64,000 bases of DNA from Dendrobium chrysotoxum (lineage: Eukaryota; Streptophyta; Magnoliopsida; Asparagales; Orchidaceae). A model generated the notes under the pieces. That model made no database searches, was not told where the DNA came from, and worked only from the letters and a program-made list of their open reading frames with translations. The DNA lies in NCBI GenBank assembly GCA_019925795.1, contig CM034303.1:5146001-5210000 (forward strand). The letters are read 5' to 3'. The translations under genes were made by a program, and so were the position numbers. Below are positions 10,962-22,305 of the stretch, piece by piece; positions within the stretch are counted from its first letter, which is position 1; the number at the start of each line of letters is the position of its first letter.

Positions 10962-12050
10962 ATGAATTGGGATGGCTTTCTTATTATTTCTTAAATCAGT
11001 TTTTTAGTACAAAATTTTTAAAACTAGAAAGCTGCTTTAAGAAGCAGCAAGAAAGTCATCCCAAACGAAGCCTTATTCTCTCTTGAATCTCAAACTCCAG
11101 TTTGAGCCCCTCTTCATGTAAAGAGTGGAGGCCTATTTATAGCTTTCTGAAAGTGCATTGAACAGACCTGTATTGATTCAGTCAATTATAGGTTGTTCTC
11201 TCAGCATTTAAGTACTTTAATAATGCCGGAATCAGATGATTTCGAGCTCATTGGATTTATCTCGTTGAGAGTTGAGACGCACGATTTGACTATAAGTATA
11301 TGAGATTTAGAGATCGTTTGATGCTCCAATTAATTCTCGTCAAGTACCTCAAGTATAACCTTTTGGTCCACACAAGAAAGAAAAGAACTTGCAGGTATTG
11401 ATATATGTATGCTTGATTCAAAGGATCTACATTGGCACTTCATTATATGCTACTCAACTGCAATTTGCCAATTATATGATTTTGTTTGGGACAGCTTTCT
11501 TACTGCTTTTTAAAATAATTTTTTAATACAAAAGTTTTAAAATTAGTTTTGTATTAAAAAACAGCTTTAGAAAACTGAAAAACTGTATCATAAATTTATA
11601 GGACCATGAGAGTAGGGGCATATTTATAGGTTTTTGAAAGTGACATGTTTCATAAATATAGCCAAAATATGAAAAACTCTATCGACCAATCTATATTGAT
11701 TCCATCAATCACGGACTGTTCTTTCAGCATTTAAGAACTTTAATAATGTCAAAATCAAACGATTTTGAGCTCATTGGAGTCATCTCGTTGAGACGCTCGA
11801 TTTGATCATTAGCATACGAGATTTGGAGATCATTTGTTCCTCCGATTAATTATCGAAGCTTTCAATTATGCTTCAAGTACCTCAAATATAACCTTGGTGG
11901 ACACAGCAAGGAAAAAAAGCTTGCAGGTATTGAAATATGATTACTTGATTCAAAGGGTCTACCGTTGGCATCATTTTATGCAATTTTCCAACTCTAGAGG
12001 ATGCTTACATTTAGGAGTTAAAGGAACCTCACCATGCAAAGCAAAGTGCT
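10962..12050. repeat. Tandem duplication of a MITE plus LTR-fragment unit
   Basis: Two diverged copies of about 510 bp in direct orientation: 10962-11475 and 11477-12000. Each starts with a Tourist-like MITE (10962-11072 with TTA at 11073-11075; 11477-11590) and continues with the TATTTATA-to-U3 part of the 1.9-kb LTR family on the minus strand (TATTTATA at 11134-11141 and 11621-11628). The shared tail contains CTTGCAGGTATTGATATATG-like sequence. The order MITE-then-LTR is the same in both, so the two-part unit was probably duplicated together. The 72-codon frame at 11834-12052 is not a gene. Confidence 0.65.
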
Positions 12051-12213
12051 GAAGAAGAAACCCTAAAAATCACGTGAGGAAAACCATTAGTGTCTGGAAG
12101 AACGCAAGAAATCACTGAACAAATCAATTGAATTTTTTATTTTTCTTATATCGATCGAACTACACAGTTCGACGTTTTTGTTTTATCTAATTTGCTGATT
12201 AATTAGTGTTCAA

Positions 12214-12310
12214 GGCTTCATTTGTGGCAGCTTTCTTACTGCTTTTAAAGTAGCTTTTTATACTAAAAATTCGCTTAATAAAATAATAAGAAAGCTGTCC
12301 CAAACGAAAG
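12214..12310. mobile_element. Tourist-like MITE, degenerate
   Basis: Left end GGCTTCATTTGTGGCAGC, right end GCTGTCCCAAACGAAAG. Flanking TAA is not clear. Same family as 7867. Confidence 0.6.
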
Positions 12311-12586
12311 TGAATGACTTCTTTTATTTTGATGATTAATTAGCTTAAATCTAAAAGAACATATCATTAACAAATATTCTCAAAATCTGGAAGACAATAC
12401 TGGTTTGAACTGCACTGCAACATGTAGATTTTAATCTGCAAATCTGTTTGTTGAACCTCCATTTTTATTCTGTAAAAAACTTGTTAGCTTGTGTGGAATC
12501 TGATTATGTTGATCAATCGGATTTTTTTCTACAAGTTTTTCCACGTTAAATTCTACTGTTCTCTTATTTCTGCTGCTTTTTTTTCC

Positions 12587-12702
12587 TTATTTTGTGTTCG
12601 TTGCGTAATCCGGGCGCGCCACGTCACTGGAGCCCAGTGCATTTGATGATGTGGCGTGCCCGGATTCGCCTCCAAATACATTCAGACTCCACACAGAATA
12701 AT
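12587..12702. mobile_element. Fold-back element with TTATTTTGTG ends
   Basis: Ends TTATTTTGTG and CACACAGAATAA. GC-rich inner arms pair AATCCGGGCGCGCCACGTCA with TGATGTGGCGTGCCCGGATT. Related by its ends to 8354 and 9384. Confidence 0.55.
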
Positions 12703-12754
12703 CTCTCCATTTATCGAGCTTTAATTATCCCCACTTCGCCACTTGTTATATTAA

Positions 12755-12883
12755 TGCTTCATTTGGGACGGCTTTCTTACTGCTTTCTAAGTAGTTCTCT
12801 AGTAAAAATATTTCTAGTTCAAAAAAATTATGTACTAAAAGGTTGATTTAAAAAGCTGTAAGAAAACTGTCTCAAACGAAACC
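12755..12883. mobile_element. Tourist-like MITE, 129 bp
   Basis: Left end TGCTTCATTTGGGACGGC after TTAA, right end CTGTCTCAAACGAAACC before TAA (12884-12886). Same family as 7867. A lone left half of another copy lies at 12959-13020. Confidence 0.75.
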
Positions 12884-12959
12884 TAAGTTTACATAGCTTA
12901 GATCTTCCATAAACCTATCATATTTCTCGCTTTCTTGATATAAAACATGTTATTTGAGC

Positions 12960-15060
12960 TTCGTTTGGAACAGCTTTTTTGTTGCTTTTAAAACAACTTT
13001 TTTGTACAAAAATTTTTTGAACTAATTATTTTTTATTACTCTTATTTGAGTTATTTCTAAATTAAATAAATACATATAAAGGAACAAAAATTTTTAATTT
13101 CCATATTCATGAATTCTAAAATTTATTTACTGTTTTTGCTCATTCTTCTAAAATTTATTTAATTAAGCTCCTTCTGCATAATTATTTTTTAATTATGTCT
13201 CTTCTCCATAATTTTTCGCATTAAAAATTTAACATAAATTCAACAAAGAAGACAAAAGAAAATTCATAAATATATATAAATAAATTATTTTTTTATATTT
13301 TGGAATTAAATAAAATTAAAAAAATAGCAACGCCGTGCCTCCACGTTGTACTTCCTGCTCAGTTTATCTTATCATCCGCCAATGTTGTCGTATTGACTAA
13401 AGCTAATTAATGATCGTATAAAAGATTTAATAATAATAGAAAATTAATGAAAATATTTTTATTTTATTTCAATAATATAAAATTATACAATTTTGATTTA
13501 TACATAAATTTTAAAAAATTAAAAACTTTTTTGTGAAATAAAGAAAAAATAATGGAATTGATGAATTGATTTTTTAAAAAAGATCAAAATTAGTTATTAT
13601 ATTAAATTTATAAATAGTCGGTGATTATTTTGATCCTTCATAATGATAAAATAATAAACATTAAGATAGCTATATATAATTAACAAAAAAATAGAAAAAT
13701 AATAAATCTTTAAATTTTATTTTTTTTGTAATCATCCTAATAAAAAATTAAAAATATAAATGAGTATCTGTGTATATTCTTTTTCTATTTACTGTAACAC
13801 AACAGCGAGAAAATGGTATCTGTGAATAGTGCGATGTTAATATTGACGACGTATTGTTCACAGCTAAGATAAAATGCAGAAATACATTTCTATTTGTTGA
13901 TCGGTTAGACGCTCGTCGTAGCTGCAAACTGGCGAATGACGGTCAGTTGGAGATGCCCTTAGAAGTTTTTTTATGTTCTTGTTGGTTTTTTATTATTTTT
14001 TTATTTTGCTTTTTTTAATAAAAATTTTAATTTAAATAATTAAATAGGAAATTTGAGGGGAAATTAAAGGTGAAATTAGTTTAATTGAGTTCGTGCAAGC
14101 TGCGTTGAAGCATATGCACGTTTATTCATAACACAAAATCAATTAAAAAAAATTTTTGATTAGAAAAAGAGTTAAATTTTCCTATTAAAATTTTGGATTT
14201 TTTCTTTATTTTTTAAGATTAGTTGATGGGACATATAGATAGATGGGCTTCAAAGCCCTAGGATTTGTGCTGAGATTAGTGCAATTCAGGATAGCAGATA
14301 AAGCACTAATCCTAAGGTAAATTCAATGGTTTTGATGTTCATCTTGATATACTTACATAATTTTTTTGTGTCAATCAGTATCATTGATTAAGATTTTGAA
14401 TGTTATCATCAAAATTATAAGACATAATTTCTCCTCTATTAGAACTATGCTTCGAAATTTAAATTTTGATAAATATGTTACGTGTTTAAATTTATCTTTT
14501 ATTCGTAGCGCATTCACCTAATTTATCGTATATGATGTGTTGTGATGTGAATCCAAATAATCCAGATATCAAATGAGATTCTCTGATTCCTTTAAAACCC
14601 TGGCTTCAAATTTCCAGCAGATTTTTCATGAAAACCTTAATAGAACGACAATTGGCTGAAAGATCAATTGAACGTATCCACTGATATGACCATCATATTA
14701 TTCGCTAGAAATTTGATCGAAAATTTAGACTGATAATATATAAATCATAAATCCATGATTAAACCCATAATATAGAGTTGTAAATAAAAAATTTTGAATG
14801 TTAGATATGTAAATTTTTAGGTATTAAGAAGCATGTTTGTAAATCCCATAACACTCATGTCTTTCAAGTTTCTACCAAATGATCCATAAAATTCCAAATT
14901 ATCATATAACCCCCCATTAATTACAACTGTTACATATAAAGCAAAGCAACACAAAAAAACAGACAATCATACCAAATCAAACTTCTGGTTTTTTAAAAAC
15001 AAAAGACACAGCAACTCCCAACAACAAGAAGAAGAAAAAACACCACAAAGTACTCTTTAA
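12960..15060. other. AT-rich intergenic DNA and 3' flank of the phytocyanin gene
   Basis: Contains a half MITE at the start and a stretch at 13790-13960 that ends GTTGGAGATGCCCTTAG, a motif common at ends of plant DNA transposons; its partner end was not found. No gene recognised in the rest. The last part (about 14900-15060) should contain the 3' untranslated region of the phytocyanin gene. Confidence 0.4.
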
Positions 15061-15074
15061 ATCCTGCCATGAAA

Positions 15075-15693
15075 CTAACCAAACACCACCGCCCCCAAGA
15101 ACAGAGCTAACACTCCACAATAGACTCTTGAAACAGCCACTCCAATGGCGGAGGAAGGCGTCGGAGACGGAAGCGGAGAGACCGAATTGGCCGCCGGAGC
15201 CGGCGAAGGTGAAGGTGAAGGTGGAAACCTAACCGCCATGACAACCACAACAAGCTTCTGCCCCTGCGCACAGTGCCCAGGCTCCCCACTAATGAAATAG
15301 AAAGGCCCCGATCGATCAAGAAGGAAAACAGTATCGCCATTATCAAACTTCTTAATCGGATTACTCGTATTGCAGAGATGGAAATCCTCCTCCTTCACCT
15401 GCAGAACAGAGTCCTTCCCTTTCTTGTACTTAAAAACTGCAGAAACAGAAGAACGTACATAATCACAAAAGTTAGAACAGAAACAAACGATATAAAATAA
15501 GAGGATTTAGAACTGGAATATTATCATTACCAAGCTTATCGTTTACTTGAAATCTCATATTCACTGCCCAAAGATCATAGCTTTCATCTGGTTTCACCAC
15601 CCATCCGTCTTTTCCTCCCACATAGAAGTCATAGCCAAAGCTCACATGGAACAAGCTCAGTAAAACTCCGGCGAGAGGAAGAAGACGATCCAT
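15075..15693 (-). CDS. Early nodulin-like protein (phytocyanin family)
   Basis: Two exons on the minus strand: 15693-15531 and 15436-15075, joined across a 94-bp GT-AG intron (15437-15530; donor GTAATG, acceptor TTTCTGCAG). The product is 174 residues. A signal peptide (residues 1-20, ending HVSFG) is followed by a plastocyanin-like domain with VGGKDGWVV, FKYKKGKDSVLQV, LCNTSNPIKKFDNGD and RSGPFYFISGEPGHCAQGQK. A Pro/Ser/Ala-rich linker and a hydrophobic C-terminal tail fit a GPI-anchor signal. The first copper-ligand histidine position is not His (SYDLWAVNM), so, like other ENODL proteins, it probably does not bind type-I copper. It should sit on the outer face of the plasma membrane and is linked in the family to cell-wall and arabinogalactan processes. 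Confidence 0.93.
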
Positions 15694-15830
15694 CTACTGC
15701 TTAATCTCTTTCAAAAGAAGAAATTAAACAGATTGGGAGCTTGTAGCTTTTCTTATAGTGGGGAGGAGGAAGAAGACGGGGAGAAACAGAGGAGTAGTGG
15801 GAGATGGTTTGGTGAGGGATTGGTTGTTCA

Positions 15831-15838
15831 TATTTATA
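15831..15838 (-). promoter_or_regulatory. TATA box of the phytocyanin gene
   Basis: TATAAATA on the minus strand, about 138 bp upstream of the ATG, which would give a leader of roughly 100 nt. Position-based inference. Confidence 0.55.
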
Positions 15839-15979
15839 CAGGGGGAAGGCAGGGTTACCGTTAGGCGGTGTGGTGAGCCGCGGAGCATCGTGCTCGCCGT
15901 GTGGGTCGCGGGGGTTTTTAAAGATTTCCGTTACGTCGCGGCGTTGTTTGGGGACACGTTTGAGTTCGAACGGTAGAAA

Positions 15980-16850
15980 GTAAGAATGATTGACGGATCA
16001 GATTTAATAATATAAATAATTATCAAATAAGTATTGGATGGATGTATTTAAGATATATTATTATATACAGTTATACAATATTTATAAATATTTATTATTT
16101 TATTATATTATCACAAATTTTATAAAAATAATATTTATTTTTTTAATTTGTTTATAAATAAAAATATTTATATAAAATGAGCTTAAAATATATTATAATT
16201 CAGAATTTTTAAGTATAAAGTTATTGAAAAATTTTGAAATTATATCTCATTTTATTATATCAAATATTTATTTATTATTTATCTTCTATTTTTTATAATT
16301 TTATTATAATAATTATTTAAATTATTATTATTTTTTTCTTTTTTCATCATAAACAAGCCGGCTCGTGAGCTAACTCGAACTCGTTGAATTAAACACGAGC
16401 TTGGCTCGACTCATTTACAAACCTATTGTGAGCCAATATCTATATTTTTTTTCTTTTTTATGCAATAATACATGAAAAATTAATACAAGGAGTTCATAAC
16501 CGTTGGATCATGCTTTGAGATAAGCACAAAGATCAGATTTTGTTTAGTAAAATCAGGATGATGAAAGCACAAATCGTAAAGCAAAAATTATAATTACTAT
16601 TAATTATCTGATTAGAAAACTTATCAGTTTGAAAAAGAAAAACTGTTTTTTTTTCAAGTATTTAATTAAGGGATTTATCGCTCTTTTTATCAGTTTGGAG
16701 AAATTAACCATTTGCTAATTAGGAAACCTTTGATGGGGACTAATTAATGCTCCCAAATAATTAATTTTTGGTTACAAAAGCTGGTTTGATGATTAATTGT
16801 TGTGGTTCTAAATTTTTTTTTTCCCCCCTTTAGATAGAGATTAAGGCCTA
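15980..16850. other. AT-rich intergenic DNA
   Basis: No gene seen. A fragment with GCTCGTGAGCTAACTCGA and GGCTCGACTCATTTACA at about 16355-16430 looks like one end of a hAT-type element related to 10112-10478. Confidence 0.4.
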
Positions 16851-16851
16851 T

Positions 16852-17118
16852 TTGAGATAGCTTTTTCATTGCTTTGCTTTTCAAACAATCATAATTTTGT
16901 TCGGCCACTACCCTTTTACGTTCTCATAGCTTTTCAAAAAATTTTATGATGAAAAGCTATTTTTTGCAACCAAAATGGCTAAGGCTTCATTTGAGATAGT
17001 TTTCTTAATGCTTTCTAAAATAACTTTTTAGTATAAAATTTTCTAAATAAAAATTTTTTTATACTAAAATCCTGCTTTATGAAGCAATAAGAATAAGAAA
17101 GGTGTCTGAAACGAAACC
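16852..17118. mobile_element. Two adjacent Tourist-like MITEs
   Basis: First unit starts after TTAA as GGCCTATTTGAGATAGC (16852) and runs to about 16979. The second, 16983-17118, starts GGCTTCATTTGAGATAG after TAA (16980-16982) and ends GTCTGAAACGAAACC. A third partial end (GTTTTATTTGGAACAAC) lies near 17197. Degenerate members of the 7867 family. Confidence 0.6.
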
Positions 17119-17556
17119 TGAGTCAATTACTTTACTCACAATAACTTTACATCTAACTTAATAAAACATTTTAGGTGTCCCAAACGCACCCTAAAGTTTT
17201 ATTTGGAACAACTTTTGAACTGTTTTGTGATAATAAAAACAGTTAGTAAAAAAATAATGTGTTTGAAAACAATTAGTAAAAAACAACTTATTTTGGCAAG
17301 CTTCTAGTTTAGAATCAGGGGCGGATTCAACCTTTTTTTTAGGGTGGGCAAACTCAATATATAAAAAAGTAAATTATATATATATATATATATATATCAT
17401 TAGCAAATATCATTCTCGACACGCTCTTTCCTCTTCAAAAATCATTCCATTTGTAGAAAGCCTGACGACAACAAAATAATAATAATAATAATAATTAAGT
17501 GGACTTAAGGTTCCTTTCTTTGTTTTTATTTTAAAAGATGAAGAAAGATGAAGTTA
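17119..17556. other. Intergenic with transposon-end motif and TA microsatellite
   Basis: CAGGGGCGGATTC and AGGGTGGGCA at about 17318-17352 recur in a diverged form at 52430-52460, so this is a dispersed repeat fragment. A (TA)n run follows at about 17377-17396, and an (AAT)n run near 17475. No gene. Confidence 0.5.
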
Positions 17557-17824
17557 CCACTTGTTGCGGGCTAGAATATACGCGACGATAGAGATTAATT
17601 TTTACGTCCTACCGTGGCACGAATATCCAGTTCACACACAAAGAACATAAGATTTTTAAGTGGAAAACCCTGGAAAGGGAAAAAACATGGGGCCTGGCCC
17701 AATTGAAATGATTCCACTAGAACTTAAGTAGATTACAGAGGGCTGACTCGCCTCCAAGGGCGATCATATTACAAGTAACAACCGTAGGGTTGAAGTCGGG
17801 GGTATGTGAAAGTCCGATGTTGCA

Positions 17825-18935
17825 CTGGCGGAACTTCGGGGTCACCCGGCGAATTGGCAGAATTCCGGGACCTAGGTGATGGTCAGGTAGAACTTCGGGC
17901 CTTAGGTGGTGATGGTCCGACGGAGTTGAGGTCGTTAGGCGGTGGTCCGATAGAGTTGAGGACGTCAAGCGGTGGTCCAGCGGAGTTGAGGACGTCAGGT
18001 GGTGGTCCCACGGAGCTCAGGGCGTCAAGCGGTGGTCTGGCGGAGTTGAGGATGTTAGGCGGTGGTTCAGCGAAGTTGAGGACATCAGGTGGTGGTCTGG
18101 CGAAGCTCAGGGCGTCAGGCGGTGGTACGGTGGAGTTGAGGACGTCAGGCGGTGGTACGGTGGAGTTGAGGACGTCAGGCGGTGGTCCAGCGGAGTTGAG
18201 GACGTCATGTGGTGGTTCGGCGGAGCTCAGGGCATCAAACGGTGGTCCGACGGAGTTGAGGACATAAGGCGGTGGTTCGGCTGAGTTGAGGACGTCAGGT
18301 GGTGGTCCGGCGGAGCTCAGGGCGTCAGGCGATGGTTCGGCGGAGTTGAGATCGTCATGTAGTGGTCCGGCGGAGCTCAAGGCGTCAGGCGGTGGTTCGG
18401 CGGAGTTGAGGTCGTCAGGCGGTGGTCCGGCGGAGTTCAGGGCATCAGGCGGTGGTCTAGTGGAACTCAGGGCGTTAAGCGGTGGTCCGACGGAGCAGAG
18501 TACGTCAGGTGGTGGTCCGACGGAGCTCAGGGCGTCAGGTGGTGGTCTGACTGAGCAGAGGACGGCATGTGGTGGTCCGGCGGAGCTCAGGGTGTAGGCA
18601 GTGGTTCGGCGGAACAAAGGACATCAGGTGGTGGTCCGACGGAGTAGAGGACGTTAGGAGGTGGTCCGACGGAGCTCAGGGTGTCAGGCGGTGATCCGAC
18701 AGAGCAGAGGACGTTGGGTGGTGGTCCAGCGGAGCTCAGGGTGTCAGGCGATGATCTGGCGGAGCTCAGGGCATCAGGCGGTGGTCCAGCGGAGCAGAGA
18801 ACGTCAGGTGGTGGTCTGACGGAGCTCAGAGCTTCAGGCGCTGGTCCGACGGAGCAGAGGACGTCAGGTGGTGGTCCGACGGAGCTCAGGGCGTCAGGCG
18901 ATGGTCTGGCAGAACTGTGGCGGTGGTCAAGGATG
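17825..18935. repeat. 30-bp minisatellite, about 37 copies, inside solo LTR B
   Basis: Tandem 30-bp units of the type GTCAGGCGGTGGTCCGGCGG + AGCTCAGGGC. Because 30 is a multiple of three, several frames stay open on both strands and give false proteins with a decapeptide repeat (ELRASGGGPA on plus, PDALSSAGPP on minus). Units vary by point changes only, with few length changes. The array sits just downstream of the LTR TATA box in the minus orientation. Confidence 0.9.
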
Positions 18936-19016
18936 AACAATGAGGCAAGATCATTCTCTGATCTCTCTCTTTTCTCCTTAGGATTAGGTGTCCCTTTTCA
19001 AGAGGAGAGAGTGCTC

Positions 19017-19024
19017 TATTTATA
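19017..19024 (-). promoter_or_regulatory. TATA box of the 1.9-kb LTR family
   Basis: TATAAATA on the minus strand within CTATAAATAGAG, conserved as TATAGATAG in copy A and as TATTTATA on the plus strand in both fragments at 11134 and 11621. Transcription from here would run through the minisatellite. Confidence 0.5.
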
Positions 19025-19841
19025 GATTTTTGGAAGTGGCATGGCCCGTAAACAGGAGGAGGATCAAGGGTAATTAGGGAGTGGTTTGAATGGACAGTCG
19101 ATGTTGAATACCTTGATAATGGACTGTTTGCTACTCATTTGAAGGTCTTAGTGATGTCAGAATTTTGTGATCTTGAACTCTTTGGATTTGTCTCGTCGAG
19201 ACGCTCGATTCGATTATAAGCATGTCACATTTGGAGACCGTTTGGTAGTCCAAATTATGGTTTGAACCTTCCAATAGCACTTCAGACCCTTTATTTGGAC
19301 CCATTTGGGCACGGATTGGGTTGAATTTGGTGTCGTTGCGTTCGTATTTTTGAGACGTTCAATTCAACTATAAGTTCACTGAAATCAGAGTTCAGATGGT
19401 CTCAATTTTAATTTCGAAAGTTTTCAACTTGATTTTGCCTCAAAATTCGTGCCCAATGAAGATAATTTTTCGATGATGTATCACCACTAGACCTAATGCT
19501 TTTAGTTACTTTTTCAAAAACAGCTAAACCCAATGATTAACCAAGTTTAATATAAATGAAGTTAAACAGAGAGCCACTTTTCATCCGAAGACATAAGTGA
19601 TACTGAGCACACATGATATACAATAATGGATAATCAAATAATCAATTCAATTCCAGCACTCAGTGAGTAGATTTTCTTCAACATAATTCTGACCAAAAAA
19701 GACTAGGTTAAAAAACAACAGACTTCCTTCCAATTTATCAAGATCAGCAAGAATATATTCTGTGGAAGGTAGCATGGCAATAAACTAACGACGAGTAGGA
19801 AGAATTAGGCAAAAATTCAAAGTAAAAAAAAAAGCAAAGGA

Positions 19842-20115
19842 ATTTACAAGATTCAAAATCGTATTCAACGGCCTGAAGCTCGTGCTGCAAGACTGAAGGC
19901 CGAAGGGCGAGTATATTATCTGCATGAAGAGAGGATGACATATTGAGATAAGTGATCAAGATTCAATCCGCGCAAAAAAAGCAAAGGAACTTACAGGCAA
20001 CAACAGCAAGAAAGTGAGAAAGATTAACCGCAATCCAATTTGGCAGCCTGAAGCTCGCACGGCAAGAGCGATGGCCGAATGGTGAGTAGATTACCTGCGT
20101 GAAGGGAGTAGCTTC
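19842..20115 (-). repeat. Imperfectly duplicated exon-like segment next to the giant insertion
   Basis: Minus-strand segments at about 20115-19986 and 19940-19842 share the order CTTCATGCAGATAAT-like / CTTCAGGC-like motifs, and each ends at a candidate splice donor (CCTGTAAGTTCC and CTTGTAAATTCC). One frame reads similarly in both (for example ELQAAKLD and ELQAVEYD). I recognise no protein family. They could be alternative leader exons of a minus-strand gene whose upstream part now lies right of 46,191. Confidence 0.4.
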
Positions 20116-20464
20116 GAATAACCTCGTGTTGACCTCGATTTTCGTACGAGCGCCCTCGAGCATCCTTGATCAGTTTAATTGGACCCAACTGAGTCTAATT
20201 CGAACTCGGGGCGACTCAAATCTAGTCGAATTCGACCCGACGAAGTTTAATTAGCCTCGATCAAAGACTTCTAGCCGTGTCGAGTTCGATTTGACTCAAG
20301 TCGACGATTAATTTAAATTTAATTATGTCAATTTGATCAAATTAAATCGAACCCGAATCAGATCTAGTCGAACCCGATTCTAACTCAATTTGCTTGATTT
20401 AATTTTAATCAGAATTTAATTGATTTTCCTCTTAAGGTGTGGATTTGTTCCTAAATCCAAAAAT

Positions 20465-21175
20465 TTGGATCAACGGCAGCGATCGAGTGAGATGGCGGGG
20501 ATTACTCATTCATTTTCGGCAAAAATTTAACTACAGGAATTTGAACGTTAGAAGGCGGGCTCTTCCTCTCTGTTTTTGGCAGCATTCCAGGAGGAGGAGA
20601 GGAGGGGACTTCTGATATATTCGGACAGCTCCAGGACCCTCCCTCTGGCTTTTGATTTTCACGAGATCCCCTCTTCCTCTTTGGCTCTCTCCATCTCTCT
20701 AGCTCGCAAACTCCAGGACCGAACCCCCTTGGTCTCTCCCTATTCGCGAGACCCCTAGGCGAAGCAGGGCGACCTCCGCCTCCCTCTCTCTCGCGTTTCC
20801 TCTCTAGTTCGCACAACACCAGAGGCCACAGCCTCTTGCCTCTCGATTTCTCACCGGTCGAGGCCCAAGCCAGACCAACTCCTCGCCCCGTCGCTTCTCT
20901 TCGCTTACCCGAATCCAGACCAAAGCAGGTTCACTTCGAGCGACATAGGATTCCGAAGCTGGTCCCTCCATCTCATCTACGAGCCCCAGTCGGAACGTCC
21001 GACTACATGTGTTGGTTCGGTCCCCTTCCCCTAGCCACAGGTACATCCCTATCCTCCTCCTCCTCCTCTTCTTCTTCTTCCACTTCTTCCTCTTCACTTC
21101 CTTGCCCCATCAAGTGGTCTGTATGCCGGTATCACAAGATGATGCAGCCCCAAAACTGCGATGCTCTTTGTAAGT
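20465..21175 (+). other. GC-rich, exon-like block inside the LTR U3
   Basis: GC-rich and pyrimidine-rich against AT-rich surroundings, with a (TCC)n/(TTC)n run near 21053-21083. It ends at a consensus splice donor GTAAGT (21170-21175) after GATGCTCTTT. Open frames run on both strands but show no known domain. It looks like the promoter and first exon of a captured host gene, perhaps the same PPR gene found 1.1 kb downstream. The same block lies at about 37996-38707 in the other LTR. Confidence 0.4.
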
Positions 21176-22305
21176 ATGAGTAAATACTTCACTCTCCCGA
21201 GAAAACACATTTTTTTTAAGTATAATCGCTTGCTCCTATGTATATGTTGATAACCTGGTGACAGTTGTGTTCATGTGTAGCTGTAGATAATTAGTTGGTG
21301 GAACTGTTTTGTTATACAGTAAAGGTGAATTCTTGTCTTTGAATCTCTATTTATTTTCCACCTATGTTGATGTTTGCGGGTTAAGCTTAGCAAATTCAGT
21401 TAACATGGTAGTAGAAGCTCATGTAGAAATTGTGAGGGTTATGAAAGGGTATTTGTTTTTATTTGTTATCAAAGCATGCACACATGGCGTTTGTAGTAAT
21501 GCCTACTAAGGGATAGTTAGTATATTTATGCTTCGTCTCATCTCTGTCTTTCTTTTATGAATATGGAAGTTCCAATAGGGTGAAGAGCACGCGTTCTAAG
21601 CCTATTTCCCTTGCAAGCAATTGATGAATATCTCACTTTATAAAGAAATTTGGTAGTTCAATCTATGTGTTTCTCCCTAAGAAAATTTTCCATCTTTTTG
21701 GCTATTAAGTGCATTTGAGTGACTTTGGTATTGAGGATTCACTAGTCTTTGTCGAGACGAAGCTTTGGGAAGTGATTATATCAGTGCTCAACAATTTGGA
21801 TTCATTTCTAATCCTTACATCATTTGTCTAGTAGATTGTTTGTTATTAATGATATATGTGATATTTGCATTAGTTTTGCAAGGAATATCGGAAAGCAAGT
21901 TTTGTAGAGAGCATGAGCTTGGCTAGACTCTTTTTTACCCGTTTCGGCTTTATGTGGAAAATCATGTTGGCAATGGCATCGGAAAGCAATCATATGTCTT
22001 TTGTCTCTAATGTGAATTTCTTATGAATTCAATTTAATGTCACATTGAGGTGATTTGAGATCTTATGTAGAAATTTGTCATAAGCATATATAACATTTTG
22101 TGATTAAGACTTGTGTGAAGTAATTTGCAACTTTCTTTAGAATGGTTTGGAAGAGAGGTTATTGGCGCCTCTGGAATCACACTAGCTCCATGAAATACGT
22201 TGAAGGATTTCTATGTTTCATTGTATCCTATATTTATTTATGAGAAAATTTCAATACCCAAAGGAGGTATATGCTGATTTCTATTATTTTCATGTCCCAA
22301 ACTGA

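Larger units (their letters stand above)
17562..19483 (-). mobile_element. Solo LTR of the 1.9-kb family, with perfect target duplication (copy B)
   Basis: Reads TGTTGCGGG to GATGTATCA on the plus strand (TG...CA). It is flanked by CCACT on both sides (17557-17561 and 19484-19488), a perfect 5-bp target duplication. The reverse complement aligns end to end with copy A. In that orientation it holds a TATA box (19017-19024), a leader, a 30-bp minisatellite, and a U5 part with CCACTTAAAAATCTT. No internal region is attached, so this is a solo LTR of 1,922 bp. Confidence 0.88.

Noticed and set aside
17883..18617. 244-codon minus-strand open frame, proline-rich
   Set aside because: It is a by-product of the 30-bp minisatellite, whose unit length is a multiple of three; frames on the other strand are equally open and the region is inside a solo LTR.
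20502..21183. Open frames of 97-115 codons on both strands in the LTR GC-rich block
   Set aside because: Both strands are open, no domain is visible and several starts are TTG. I kept the block only as exon-like sequence.
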